A stretch of 64,000 nt of DNA from Teredinibacter waterburyi. Lineage in GTDB: Bacteria; Pseudomonadota; Gammaproteobacteria; Pseudomonadales; Cellvibrionaceae. The stretch spans positions 1-64,000 of the forward strand of contig NZ_MRUH01000020.1 of NCBI RefSeq assembly GCF_001922985.1, written 5' to 3'. A model generated the notes under the pieces. It had not been told where the DNA came from. It saw only the letters and a list, made by a program, of their open reading frames with translations, and ran no database searches. Position numbers and translations under genes: made by a program. This document shows, piece by piece, positions 8,946 through 17,132 of the stretch. Positions within the stretch are counted from its first letter, which is position 1; the number at the start of each line of letters is the position of its first letter.

Positions 8946-9006
8946 GAACCACCTAAAAAAATGTTATTAAATCGACCTATCTGAGGAAGGTTTTTTTAAA
9001 TACTCG

Positions 9007-9771
9007 TCAAATAAGCCTAACCAAAACCTGCTCATGCATTTGATTGTACGCCAAATATTCGAAACCAACTTTTTTTGACTTAGCAAATTCAAGCATCGCC
9101 TTATGCTCTCCCATTTCCCACCCCGGATAATTAAAGTATTCATCGAAAATAATTAAAGTACCCGGCTTCAACCTTCCAGATAACACTTCAAAAACCGTCT
9201 TAGTTGAGCTATAGAGGTCACAATCAATATGCACTATTGCAATATCCTCTTCATTACTCTCTACAAATTTTGGTAACGTTTCTTCAAACCAACCTTTAAT
9301 GAGTTCAACATTCTCTGGCACTATTGGTATATTACCCGTAGCAAAAAAACCTTTTCCAAAACCAGCCCGCCAATCTTCAGGAAGGCCTTCAAAACTATCA
9401 AACCCGTAAAGCTTACCAAGCCATTTTGATGCCATATAGTTTAGTGTTTCACCTTCAAACACTCCGAACTCAAGAATTATCGCATTACGTGGATTTTTGG
9501 TCAGAGCCAAAGCATAATCTATCAATTTAAGTTTATCGTCAAAGAGCTTTGCTGAGTTCATTTTTTCGATTATAAAATTAGCCGTAGATCTACTAGCTTC
9601 AGACTGGATTTTATGCGCAAGGTTTTGACGTTTATCGATTAATTTAAGCTCTCTCAGAATTTCAGCATTCTGATCAGAAATAACTTTCAGCTCTCGCTTA
9701 ATCTCGAACCTGATAGCAACACGAAACGGCAATAGTATTTTAATAAATAGCTTATAAAGAACTTTTTTCAT
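9007..9771 (-). CDS. TylF/MycF-like SAM-dependent O-methyltransferase
   Basis: This 254-residue protein has an N-terminal basic, helical region, then the methyltransferase core from about residue 95: ILEFGVFEGETLNYMA (motif I), LYGFDSFEGLPEDW, and IVHIDCDLYSSTKTVFEVL, with LIIFDEYFNYPGWEMGEHKA near residue 205. The IDCDLYSST and FDEY..YPGWE blocks are the metal and substrate region of macrocin O-methyltransferases (TylF) and relatives, which methylate deoxysugar hydroxyls in Mg-dependent fashion. Methylation of a surface-glycan sugar is therefore likely. The ATG follows the ABC transporter stop with no gap (TAAATG), so the two are translationally coupled. Confidence 0.85.
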   Translation of the reverse strand: MKKVLYKLFIKILLPFRVAIRFEIKRELKVISDQNAEILRELKLIDKRQNLAHKIQSEASRSTANFIIEKMNSAKLFDDKLKLIDYALALTKNPRNAIILEFGVFEGETLNYMASKWLGKLYGFDSFEGLPEDWRAGFGKGFFATGNIPIVPENVELIKGWFEETLPKFVESNEEDIAIVHIDCDLYSSTKTVFEVLSGRLKPGTLIIFDEYFNYPGWEMGEHKAMLEFAKSKKVGFEYLAYNQMHEQVLVRLI

Positions 9772-11496
9772 TTATTCTACTCTCTCTACCACTTTACTTG
9801 AGTCCGAAGTTAGAAGTATTGATTGATAGTTCACATCGGAAAGTTCTTCAATACGATGCGTGACAATAAATAAACACATGCCAGTATATTCTTCCTGAAT
9901 AGCACTTAGAACGGCCTTAGCCGACAGTAGATCCAGCTTTGATAGAGCTTCATCCATAAACAAAATATTTGCCCCTCGATAAAGAGCCCTCGCAATCATT
10001 AGCCTAGACTCTTCTCCAGAAGACAAGTCCAGACAATCCAGTGAAGAATCCACAGTCAAATTATGCCGATTCATTACATCTGAAAACCCAGATACATCGA
10101 GGGCAACTTTTAAGCGATGGTTATCGACCTCACCCACACGGCCAAAACTAACCTCTGACTTTAGACTACTTCCAAACGAAACATAACTCGACGGAACGTA
10201 CGATATATTTTCCCACCATTCATTTTTCAGATCTGCTAGATTAACGCCATCGACTTGAACGCTGCCTTTTATTGGCCGCTGAAAGCCCATCAACAGATCG
10301 AACAGCGTACTTTTCCCAGCTCCTGAGGGAGCCTGTAGCACCCAGACGCCCTTTAATTCCATTTTTTGATTGAGGCTTTTAAAAAGCTCGCGACCAGACG
10401 CTAGATAACTAAAACTTAAAGTCTTTAGCTCTAGAATGTTAAATTGAGTTTTTTCAGCTCCATTCGTCATGGCTTTCGCAGAAATCTTATTGTCGATTTT
10501 TTCCTCTAGGGCATTGGCAATCGTTGGCTCCAATGCCTTTACAGCAGTGAGGTTATTATATCCCTGAAATATCTGTTGTAGCGATGGGAGAATACGGTAG
10601 GCAGCTAACGCAAATATCGACATATTGGGAATAATTTTATCAGACACTATCGAGCGATCCATAATAAGAGCCATCACGACAAGCACCACCAAACCCGCCG
10701 TTTCAATAACATTCTTAGGTAACTCGCCCATTATGCTGATATTGGCGGAAAGCCTTGCTGAACGCTTTCGATAATGAGAAAAAATATCCGCAACGTAATT
10801 CTCTGCCCCGCTGATTTTCGCTAACCTGAAAGCTTTATATGAATTTATTTTAGTTCGGTGTAGAAATTTAGAGTCGGAAAATATAGTTAAGGTTGCTACT
10901 TGTATATAATTTTTTATACTGACATGAATCAGGGTATAGAGCACTGCCAAAGTCAAACAAATTGCCACCGTGAGAAGCGGGTTAATCCAAAGCAGTCCGG
11001 CAGCAGCAATGGCGGTCAGCGCAAACCTAGACACCATATGCAAAGAATTTTGTACAACCCCCATTGAGACTCGTCCACCTACATCTCCAATATTCCTAGA
11101 AAACTCGGCTTCACTTCTACTCCAAAATAAAACCGGATCTTGAGACAGGTAATTCCGAATTGCCGCCGTCGAAAGCCTTGCACCAACTCTCATAGCGTAA
11201 CGATTTCTGGCAAATGAGTATGTCGCATTAATTATTGCGCTCAGAATTAGAGTTAATATACATAGTGCACCTAGTGTACTCACAGCCAAGTCATGCGAGG
11301 TATATTCAGTAAGCTGATCCATATAAACGGGCATTTCCGATCCGGTAATCACCGTAATCACAGGGACAATCGATGCCAAGCCCAGTAGTTCCCCCATGGC
11401 TGACATAACTCCCAGCACCAAAACCAGGTAATAGTCCCGCTGCTCTCTTGAGGTGAGATACGACATACACTGGCGATAAAAGGAATAATGTGACAC
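9772..11496 (-). CDS. ABC exporter, fused permease-ATPase (PglK/MsbA-like)
   Basis: This 574-residue half-transporter has a six-helix membrane domain (about residues 20-320) and a nucleotide-binding domain. The Walker A is APSGAGKST at residues 389-397, the ABC signature is LSSGEES near 491, the Walker B is ILFMDE near 511, and the switch histidine lies in THR near 546. Family relatives flip lipid-linked oligosaccharides (PglK) or lipid A (MsbA) at the inner membrane, so in this context it is the likely flippase/exporter of the island's glycan. The position of the Q-loop glutamine reads YVPSSY (near residue 435), so the usual Gln is not present, which is unusual. The start is GTG. Confidence 0.85.
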   Translation of the reverse strand: MSHYSFYRQCMSYLTSREQRDYYLVLVLGVMSAMGELLGLASIVPVITVITGSEMPVYMDQLTEYTSHDLAVSTLGALCILTLILSAIINATYSFARNRYAMRVGARLSTAAIRNYLSQDPVLFWSRSEAEFSRNIGDVGGRVSMGVVQNSLHMVSRFALTAIAAAGLLWINPLLTVAICLTLAVLYTLIHVSIKNYIQVATLTIFSDSKFLHRTKINSYKAFRLAKISGAENYVADIFSHYRKRSARLSANISIMGELPKNVIETAGLVVLVVMALIMDRSIVSDKIIPNMSIFALAAYRILPSLQQIFQGYNNLTAVKALEPTIANALEEKIDNKISAKAMTNGAEKTQFNILELKTLSFSYLASGRELFKSLNQKMELKGVWVLQAPSGAGKSTLFDLLMGFQRPIKGSVQVDGVNLADLKNEWWENISYVPSSYVSFGSSLKSEVSFGRVGEVDNHRLKVALDVSGFSDVMNRHNLTVDSSLDCLDLSSGEESRLMIARALYRGANILFMDEALSKLDLLSAKAVLSAIQEEYTGMCLFIVTHRIEELSDVNYQSILLTSDSSKVVERVE

Positions 11497-11655
11497 TACG
11501 AGACCTTAATTGAAAAGTTATGGTGATATAGGGGCCTCAATTGTTTTTGCGTGTATAAGCCATTCGACCGCCCTACCAAATCGAGAGTCATCGGCTTATT
11601 TTAGCGAAAAATCTAATCCCCCAACATCCAGGGTTCCTTAATCTACCTTGGTTTT

Positions 11656-12510
11656 CTACTTCTTCGTATACAACAACGTGGTAATTTGCTCCGAAATAAG
11701 CCCCATCATAAATATCATTAACGACGTGGTGAAAAGTAATGCACTCATATTGGTGAACCGACCAGCAGTGAAAAAAGTAAACGCGTAGTAGCTAAATCCC
11801 ATTAAAAACACCACCAGGCTAACCGGAAAAAACACCTTTAACGGCGAGTAAAGAGTCCCGACCTTGAATATGATGAGCAGAAACCGCACACCATCTTTTA
11901 CTATTCTTATATGACTAGTCCCAACACGATCCTTCACATTTATCGGTACATAACTTACGCCATACCCAGACCGGAAAAAAGCCATGGTCGAGGTTGTAGG
12001 GTATGAAAACCCATTGGGTAACAATGGCAAAAACTCCCTAAACTTTTTTGCGTTTGCCACCCTAAAGCCCGAAGTTAAATCTTCTACGTTCCGCCCAGTC
12101 ATCCAACCCGCAAATTTATTGTAGAAACTATTTGCAAGCCAACGGCCAGCACTTGCCTGAGAGCCCTTTCCTCGAGCGCCAACCACCATTGAAAAGCCTT
12201 TTTCATACTCAGCTAACAGGCGCGGAATATCTTTTGGCGAATGCTGCCCATCGCCATCCATAAAAACAATAACATCACCGGTTGCCTTTCTTGCACCGGT
12301 CTTTATCGCAGCACCGTTACCCATACTATAAGGGTGTGAGTAAACAGTTGCTCCAAACTCTTCACATACAGCAACAGTAGAGTCTGCACTACCGTCGTCC
12401 ACCACGATTATTTCATGAACCTCCGGCACGCCGACCAGCTCGGGTAAAAAAGTCTTGAGACCTTCTGCTTCATTCTTCGCAGGTATTACAACAGAAACCT
12501 TCATATTCAT
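11656..12510 (-). CDS. DPM1-like polyprenyl-phosphate glycosyltransferase
   Basis: This 284-residue GT2 enzyme begins VSVVIPAKNEAEGL, then IIVVDDGSADST, GNGAAIKTGARKATGDVIVFMDGDGQH near residues 65-90, and LTSGFRVANAKKF. This order matches dolichyl-phosphate-mannose synthases and bacterial polyprenyl-phosphate sugar synthases. Two hydrophobic segments follow at about residues 222-245 and 250-278, the usual membrane anchor of the bacterial type. It would load a sugar from a nucleotide donor onto undecaprenyl phosphate at the cytosolic face. The gene starts 27 bases after the GT-C glycosyltransferase gene that could use its product, two genes from pilA. The sugar is unknown. Confidence 0.87.
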   Translation of the reverse strand: MNMKVSVVIPAKNEAEGLKTFLPELVGVPEVHEIIVVDDGSADSTVAVCEEFGATVYSHPYSMGNGAAIKTGARKATGDVIVFMDGDGQHSPKDIPRLLAEYEKGFSMVVGARGKGSQASAGRWLANSFYNKFAGWMTGRNVEDLTSGFRVANAKKFREFLPLLPNGFSYPTTSTMAFFRSGYGVSYVPINVKDRVGTSHIRIVKDGVRFLLIIFKVGTLYSPLKVFFPVSLVVFLMGFSYYAFTFFTAGRFTNMSALLFTTSLMIFMMGLISEQITTLLYTKK

Positions 12511-12537
12511 TGGCCCAGCTCATTATTTTTCTGATCT

Positions 12538-14424
12538 TTAAAGATCGCGCTTTATATTTTCTCGAATTTCTTTCGCCTGGCTAATTAAAAATGCGGATGA
12601 CCCTAGACTCGCGCCCCCTGACGTTAACGCGATATCTATTATTTTGTACCCTGCCTCCGGGTTTCCCGACGAAGCCAGCATAATGGCTACTCGCATAACA
12701 ATACCTAGTGGCACATTCGGCTTACCGAATACATTCATTGCGTTACGAGCAGCTCGCTCAGGGTCTCCGACTGCCAGATCGACTTTTATCCATTCGAACC
12801 AGAGCTTATAGGTTACACGCGTTGCGCTAAAATGCGGGTTTTTTAAGCTGGCATTTATTAGCCGCCGAAACTCTTCAGCTGCCACCCCAATGCAGCGGCG
12901 CTCTATTACTGCACCACCTATAACTGCCATTAGGTCGCCTATTTGCCAGTTCATTGGTGCAGAAGGAAGGCGCTGCTCTAAGGAGCTAACCTGCTGCGGA
13001 GTAACCGCAAGATAATCACAAGTATAGGTTATAAGCTTAAGCTCGACCGCTGGATCTTCGTTTGAAAGCGCTAGCGCGCGCTGCAGGTAAGCTACCGCAG
13101 CTGGGCGGCCATCGGGGTGCCTAAGATGCACCATCGCGGCAAACTCTAACGCGCGGTGAGAGTTCGGGTTCTCTCGCGCCCAAACATCTACCGCCATCAA
13201 CTGGTTCCCCCATAGGCTTGCACGCATAAACAGGCAAACACTGTAGTACAAGCCAACAGCCAACATTACCCCTAGCTGGCTTTTTCTTGGTAGGGGCAAG
13301 CGACTTAAACCATAGGCCATGCACAGCGCAAAACCCAAGCTCGGTAAGTAGTTACGATGCTCGAACTTTAACTCCAGTTGAATCACTGTGGACTCCAGCA
13401 AATGACCAACGTAAAACCACAAAACACCGAAGGCGATTACGGGTAGTTTCTTTCTGGCCCATACGGCCCCCCCCACAATTGCACTGTGTACAAAAAACCA
13501 TATCAAGGTAGAAGCAGGTGACAGCCAACCGGTTGACTTGGGGTAACCATCCTGGAAAACACCCGCTGTTTGTATTTTGGGTACTAGATACAAAAGCAAG
13601 TAGTCGCCCACCACCCTAAACTCTGTTAGCTGGCGCTGCCATACCGTAAACCCTCTACCTGAATGGCTTTGGCCTGTAGCAATATACAAATACCAGCGAT
13701 TCGCCAAGTACCCAATCACAATCACGCTTGGCAACAACACACAACAGATGCGAAACCACCGATAGCTAGCCGTACTACAGGGCGCACCAGCCCAGACTAA
13801 ATATCTATCAATTAACAGTAGTTGCAGCGGGATTAGGACGGCATTTTCCTTGCTCAGCAAGGCAAGCACACCCGCAGCGCCAAAAACGCAAAACCAAGCG
13901 CCCGCGCGCGTTAGCGCATTGCTAGCCAAAGTGTTTCGCAACGAAATAAAACTTGCGATACACAGCAGGTTAAATAGGCACTCCAACTGCGTCATCCGCT
14001 GAACTATATACAAAACGGTTGACACCTGAGCGGGGTGCAGCACCCAAAAAGCGGTTGTTACAAATGCGATAAGTTGAGCGGATTGAACTCTCGCAGCAAT
14101 AAGTAGCTTGGCTATTACCCAGTAAGCGAGTATACCGTTCAGTAAATGAATAGCGACATTAACAGACAAAAACCAGCTGGGATGATCGGGCCAGGCGCCA
14201 CCATTCAAGGCAAAACTCAGTAGTGACACGGGACGGCCAGTAGGGCCAGTGAATCCGCCAAATACATACTCCCGTAGCTCAACCCAACTAGTGAGCCCCC
14301 CCCAAGCCCCCAAAGGTGGCAAGGTGCCGTAATCATCGAGAAGAAAGCCACCGCTCAACCCTGGGTAAAGGCAAACCAACGCCACCAACATAAGTACGAA
14401 TAAGGCAAATACCGTTTTTTTCAT
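12538..14424 (-). CDS. TMTC-like GT-C membrane glycosyltransferase, candidate pilin glycosyltransferase
   Basis: This 628-residue protein has an N-terminal membrane domain of roughly ten segments (residues 5-410) and a soluble helical C-terminal region (420-628) with TPR-like repeats. The first periplasmic loop holds the Asp pair of GT-C enzymes (FLLDDYGTL, D30-D31). Other marks are HPAQVSTVLYIVQRMTQ near 130, LSKENA near 190, and FEHRNYLPSLGF near 354, all typical of TMTC-type O-glycosyltransferases and their bacterial relatives. Such enzymes take a sugar from a polyprenyl phosphate, which fits the DPM1-like gene just downstream. It starts 66 bases after the pilA stop, beyond the pilA terminator, so modification of PilA is the leading inference. 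Two G8 tracts lie in the coding strand (14296-14303 and 13467-13474). Confidence 0.75.
   Translation of the reverse strand: MKKTVFALFVLMLVALVCLYPGLSGGFLLDDYGTLPPLGAWGGLTSWVELREYVFGGFTGPTGRPVSLLSFALNGGAWPDHPSWFLSVNVAIHLLNGILAYWVIAKLLIAARVQSAQLIAFVTTAFWVLHPAQVSTVLYIVQRMTQLECLFNLLCIASFISLRNTLASNALTRAGAWFCVFGAAGVLALLSKENAVLIPLQLLLIDRYLVWAGAPCSTASYRWFRICCVLLPSVIVIGYLANRWYLYIATGQSHSGRGFTVWQRQLTEFRVVGDYLLLYLVPKIQTAGVFQDGYPKSTGWLSPASTLIWFFVHSAIVGGAVWARKKLPVIAFGVLWFYVGHLLESTVIQLELKFEHRNYLPSLGFALCMAYGLSRLPLPRKSQLGVMLAVGLYYSVCLFMRASLWGNQLMAVDVWARENPNSHRALEFAAMVHLRHPDGRPAAVAYLQRALALSNEDPAVELKLITYTCDYLAVTPQQVSSLEQRLPSAPMNWQIGDLMAVIGGAVIERRCIGVAAEEFRRLINASLKNPHFSATRVTYKLWFEWIKVDLAVGDPERAARNAMNVFGKPNVPLGIVMRVAIMLASSGNPEAGYKIIDIALTSGGASLGSSAFLISQAKEIRENIKRDL
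13467..13474 (-). repeat. Homopolymer tract, eight G inside the GT-C gene
   Basis: Eight C on the plus strand read as eight G in the coding strand, encoding the end of Val317, Gly318, Gly319 and the first base of Ala320 of the candidate pilin glycosyltransferase. Loss or gain of one G would shift the frame in the middle of the membrane domain. Confidence 0.75.
14296..14303 (-). repeat. Homopolymer tract, eight G near the start of the GT-C gene
   Basis: Eight C on the plus strand read as eight G in codons 41-43 (Trp-Gly-Gly) of the candidate pilin glycosyltransferase. Slippage here would truncate the protein after about 43 residues. Poly-G tracts in this position switch glycosyltransferases on and off in several pathogens; whether eight is long enough here is unknown. 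Confidence 0.75.
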
Positions 14425-14445
14425 ATTATTAGAGGTTCCAAACGT

Positions 14446-14472
14446 AAAAAAGCCGCCCGAAGGCGGCTTTTT
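14446..14472 (-). terminator. Rho-independent terminator of pilA
   Basis: A GCCGCC / GGCGGC stem with the four-base loop CGAA lies between a run of six A and a run of five T, so it can end transcription from either side. It lies 18-44 bases past the pilA stop and before the GT-C gene start at 14424, allowing high pilA expression with limited read-through into the glycosyltransferase genes. Confidence 0.9.
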
Positions 14473-14489
14473 AAATTGCTACACTAATT

Positions 14490-14927
14490 TCACTTACACG
14501 CAGTAGGCAGATACTTGGTCTCAATATCAGTGCCAGCAGCAGCCGTACAACTCCAGCCCATTGATCCAGCAGAGGTAATAGGAGATAACACAAGTACTTT
14601 AGTAGCAATAACCGCTGACGCTGCGTTGCCCATAGTCGCGGTAATAACGCCACCAGAAATCGCCACACCAGTAACATACTTTCCAGCGAACTGGTTTGCC
14701 GCGGGGATACCACGATAGCCATTTTGAATATTAGTAAGCTCGCCTTCATCGGTGTAAAACTCACCTACGGTCGTCTTCAGCCCACCGGCAAGTGCCAATG
14801 CTTCAGAAACTTGAGCGCGTGTCAAATAATCTTGGTAGGCAGGCAATGCAACTGCAGCCAAAATACCGATAATCGCAACTACGATCATTAATTCAATCAA
14901 TGTAAAACCTTGTTCTACTTTCTTCAT
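14490..14927 (-). CDS. pilA: PilA, type IV major pilin
   Basis: This 145-residue type IVa prepilin has a short leader MKKVEQG, cleaved by PilD before Phe ([20 protein letters not shown]), with Glu at position 5 of the mature protein. The hydrophobic helix is followed by a small globular domain. The two cysteines near the C-terminus (WSC ... TAC-K, about 17 residues apart) form the usual disulfide loop. The upstream sequence gives a GAGGA ribosome site and a sigma54-type promoter. A terminator follows. Its low-complexity Ala/Thr/Ser-rich C-terminal half offers possible O-glycosylation sites for the adjacent GT-C enzyme. Assembly uses pilB, pilC and pilD, which are divergent from it. Confidence 0.95.
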   Translation of the reverse strand: MKKVEQGFTLIELMIVVAIIGILAAVALPAYQDYLTRAQVSEALALAGGLKTTVGEFYTDEGELTNIQNGYRGIPAANQFAGKYVTGVAISGGVITATMGNAASAVIATKVLVLSPITSAGSMGWSCTAAAGTDIETKYLPTACK

Positions 14928-14972
14928 CTGTAAATCCTCATTAGGGGGGTATCAAGAGACACTATTAACAAT

Positions 14973-14987
14973 ACAACTACTGTGCCA
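14973..14987 (-). promoter_or_regulatory. Sigma54 (-24/-12) promoter of pilA
   Basis: Reading the minus strand, TGGCAC, a five-base spacer and TTGT match the RpoN consensus TGGCAC-N5-TTGC at all but the last position. The expected transcript start lies near 14962, about 35 bases before the pilA ATG. In Pseudomonas pilA is controlled by RpoN and the PilS/PilR pair, so the same control is likely here. Confidence 0.75.
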
Positions 14988-15398
14988 ATGTTGGTTTTTT
15001 TTACACTTACGCCGTAATTATTAGGGCGCAGAGGCATACAAAAGACTTACAGGAGAAACACACTACCTAACCGCATGCACTAGAAGTGACATTTTTTGTC
15101 ATGAGCACCCAAATATCGTCACCACATACCATTCAAACTTTAAACCGCGTGCCGTAGTTTGGTCAGATACTACCGGAGAACAACGCATACAATATTTAAA
15201 TACCGCCGCCTGTTACCGATTTGGACAAAAAAGTTTAAAAATTACAGCGAGTTACTGGTTGAATCTAAAAAAAGTGGTAGAGTTTAACTAGCACTTTAAA
15301 TAATACTGACTTAAAAGCTTTGGCCTCCTAATATAGGGCGCCGTCAACTGCATGTAACACTTGCTTTAAATGATCGTTTACTCAGGACAGAAACCCGC
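14988..15398. other. Divergent pilA/pilB control region
   Basis: This gap holds the upstream part of the pilA promoter region and the pilB promoter. Apart from the palindrome near 15094 I see no gene, no tRNA (a tRNA-Thr lies near pilA in some Pseudomonas, but not here) and no terminator. pilB has an AGGACAG ribosome site ahead of its ATG. Confidence 0.6.
15087..15101. promoter_or_regulatory. Palindrome TGACA-N5-TGTCA, possible PilR site
   Basis: A perfect inverted repeat of TGACA and TGTCA separated by five T lies about 130 bases upstream of the predicted pilA start. That is the usual distance for a sigma54 activator, and the TGTC core resembles the PilR sites described for Pseudomonas pilA. 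Site identity is an inference from position and core sequence. Confidence 0.4.
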
Positions 15399-17126
15399 AT
15401 GAACACTGTCACTAACCTCAGTGGTTTGGCGCGCAGGCTTGTGCGTGACGAACTGCTTAACCACGCAGACGCCGAAAAGGCGCTTGATGCCGCCGCTAAA
15501 GAGCAGTTGCCGCTACCCATATTTCTATCTAATAAGGGCACGGTTAGCCCTTTCGCCGTGGCAACCGCAGCGGCTGACGAGTTTGGCACTCCGCTCGTCG
15601 ATATCTCCGCGATTACCTCAGACTCGATTCCTAGAGGAATTGTCGACTCTAAACTTATTCGCAAACACTTCGCGCTGCCGCTGTTTAAGCGCGGTAATCG
15701 CTTATTTATTGCCGTGTGCGACCCAACAAACCTGCACGCGCTGGACGAAATTAAATTTAATACGGGCCTCAACACCGAAGCCCTAATTGCTGAGGCAGAC
15801 AAGCTCGCCGTTGCCATCGAAAGGTTTTTAAACGCCGAGGAAGAAACACTCGGTGAAGCACTTGGCGGCCTCGATGAAGACTCGCTAGACGATTTAGACA
15901 TTGAGGCGGTCGATGAAGACAATCGCGGTGCCGCTGATGAAACCGGCGAAGTCGACGAGGCACCTATCGTGCGCTTCGTTAACAAAGTATTGCTGGATGC
16001 GATTAAAATTGGCGCTTCGGATATCCACTTTGAGCCCTACGAAAAAAGCTACCGCGTTCGCTTTAGAACCGACGGCATTCTTAAAGAGATGGCGCGACCA
16101 CCACAGAACTTGTCCGGCAGGCTTGCCGCCCGCTTAAAAGTTATGTCGCAAATGGACATCTCTGAACGGCGTGTTCCGCAGGATGGCCGTATTAAGATGA
16201 AAATCTCGAAGAATCGCGCGATCGACTTCCGCGTTAACTCCCTGCCTACCCTATTCGGCGAAAAAATTGTTTTGCGTATTCTCGACCCCTCTAGCGCCAA
16301 GCTCGGTATCGACGCTTTGGGCTATGAGGACATCCAAAAGAAAATGTTTATGGATACCCTCGCACAGCCACAAGGGATGATTCTTGTGACCGGGCCGACG
16401 GGTTCAGGTAAAACCGTTTCGCTCTATACTGGCCTAAATATCCTGAATACCCCTGAGCGTAACATTTCGACAGCGGAAGACCCTGTGGAGATTAACCTTG
16501 AGGGTATCAACCAAGTCAACATGAATACCCGCGTAGGCTTAACCTTTGCCGAGGCGCTACGTTCATTCTTGCGGCAAGACCCTGATATTGTAATGGTCGG
16601 CGAGATTCGCGACCTTACCACCGCGGAAATCGCCATTAAAGCCGCTCAAACAGGCCACTTGGTGCTGTCCACTCTACACACCAACAGCGCCGCCGAAACC
16701 CTAACCCGCCTTATGAATATGGGGGTTCCCACATTTAACGTAGCAACGACTGTCAGCCTGATTATTGCGCAGCGTCTCGCTCGCCGGCTCTGCGCCGCGT
16801 GTAAAATACCCGCTACCGACATCCCAGATGAAATTTTGACGGAAGAAGGGTTCGACGAGATAGGCTATTCTCGCGAAGAAATCACACTATTCCATCCAGT
16901 CGGCTGTGAGAAATGTACTGATGGTTATAAGGGAAGGGTCGGGGTATATGAAGTTGTTCGCATCACACCGGAAATATCCCGCATTATAATGGAGGGCGGC
17001 AACTCCATACAGATTGCCGAGGCTGCTAAACGAGCTGGCTTCAATAACTTGCGCGTTTCTGCGCTTCGCAAAGCTTCTATGGGGGTTACCAGCCTCGAAG
17101 AAGCCAATCGCGTGACTAAGGATTAA
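15399..17126 (+). CDS. pilB: PilB, type IV pilus extension ATPase
   Basis: This 575-residue hexameric cytoplasmic ATPase powers pilin polymerisation. The N-terminal MshEN-type region spans about residues 1-150, followed by an acidic linker. The ATPase domain has GPTGSGKT at 332-339 (Walker A), a preceding Asp box (GASDIHFEPY near 205), PDIVMVGEIRD near 393 (Walker B) and a His box (LSTLHTN near 415). Two Cys pairs (CAAC near 465 and CEKC near 500) form the zinc site of PilB/GspE. Length and motifs are normal. It begins the operon pilB-pilC-pilD-coaE-yacG, with 6 bases to pilC. Confidence 0.97.
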   Translation: MNTVTNLSGLARRLVRDELLNHADAEKALDAAAKEQLPLPIFLSNKGTVSPFAVATAAADEFGTPLVDISAITSDSIPRGIVDSKLIRKHFALPLFKRGNRLFIAVCDPTNLHALDEIKFNTGLNTEALIAEADKLAVAIERFLNAEEETLGEALGGLDEDSLDDLDIEAVDEDNRGAADETGEVDEAPIVRFVNKVLLDAIKIGASDIHFEPYEKSYRVRFRTDGILKEMARPPQNLSGRLAARLKVMSQMDISERRVPQDGRIKMKISKNRAIDFRVNSLPTLFGEKIVLRILDPSSAKLGIDALGYEDIQKKMFMDTLAQPQGMILVTGPTGSGKTVSLYTGLNILNTPERNISTAEDPVEINLEGINQVNMNTRVGLTFAEALRSFLRQDPDIVMVGEIRDLTTAEIAIKAAQTGHLVLSTLHTNSAAETLTRLMNMGVPTFNVATTVSLIIAQRLARRLCAACKIPATDIPDEILTEEGFDEIGYSREEITLFHPVGCEKCTDGYKGRVGVYEVVRITPEISRIIMEGGNSIQIAEAAKRAGFNNLRVSALRKASMGVTSLEEANRVTKD

Positions 17127-17132
17127 GGTTCT

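Noticed and set aside
14928-15398. A possible tRNA gene near pilA, as in some Pseudomonas
   Set aside because: No cloverleaf with the T-loop GTTCRANNC was found on either strand.
15344-15985. A 213-codon, Ser-rich open frame opposite pilB
   Set aside because: The composition follows from reading the complement of the pilB codons, and no start context or family is seen.
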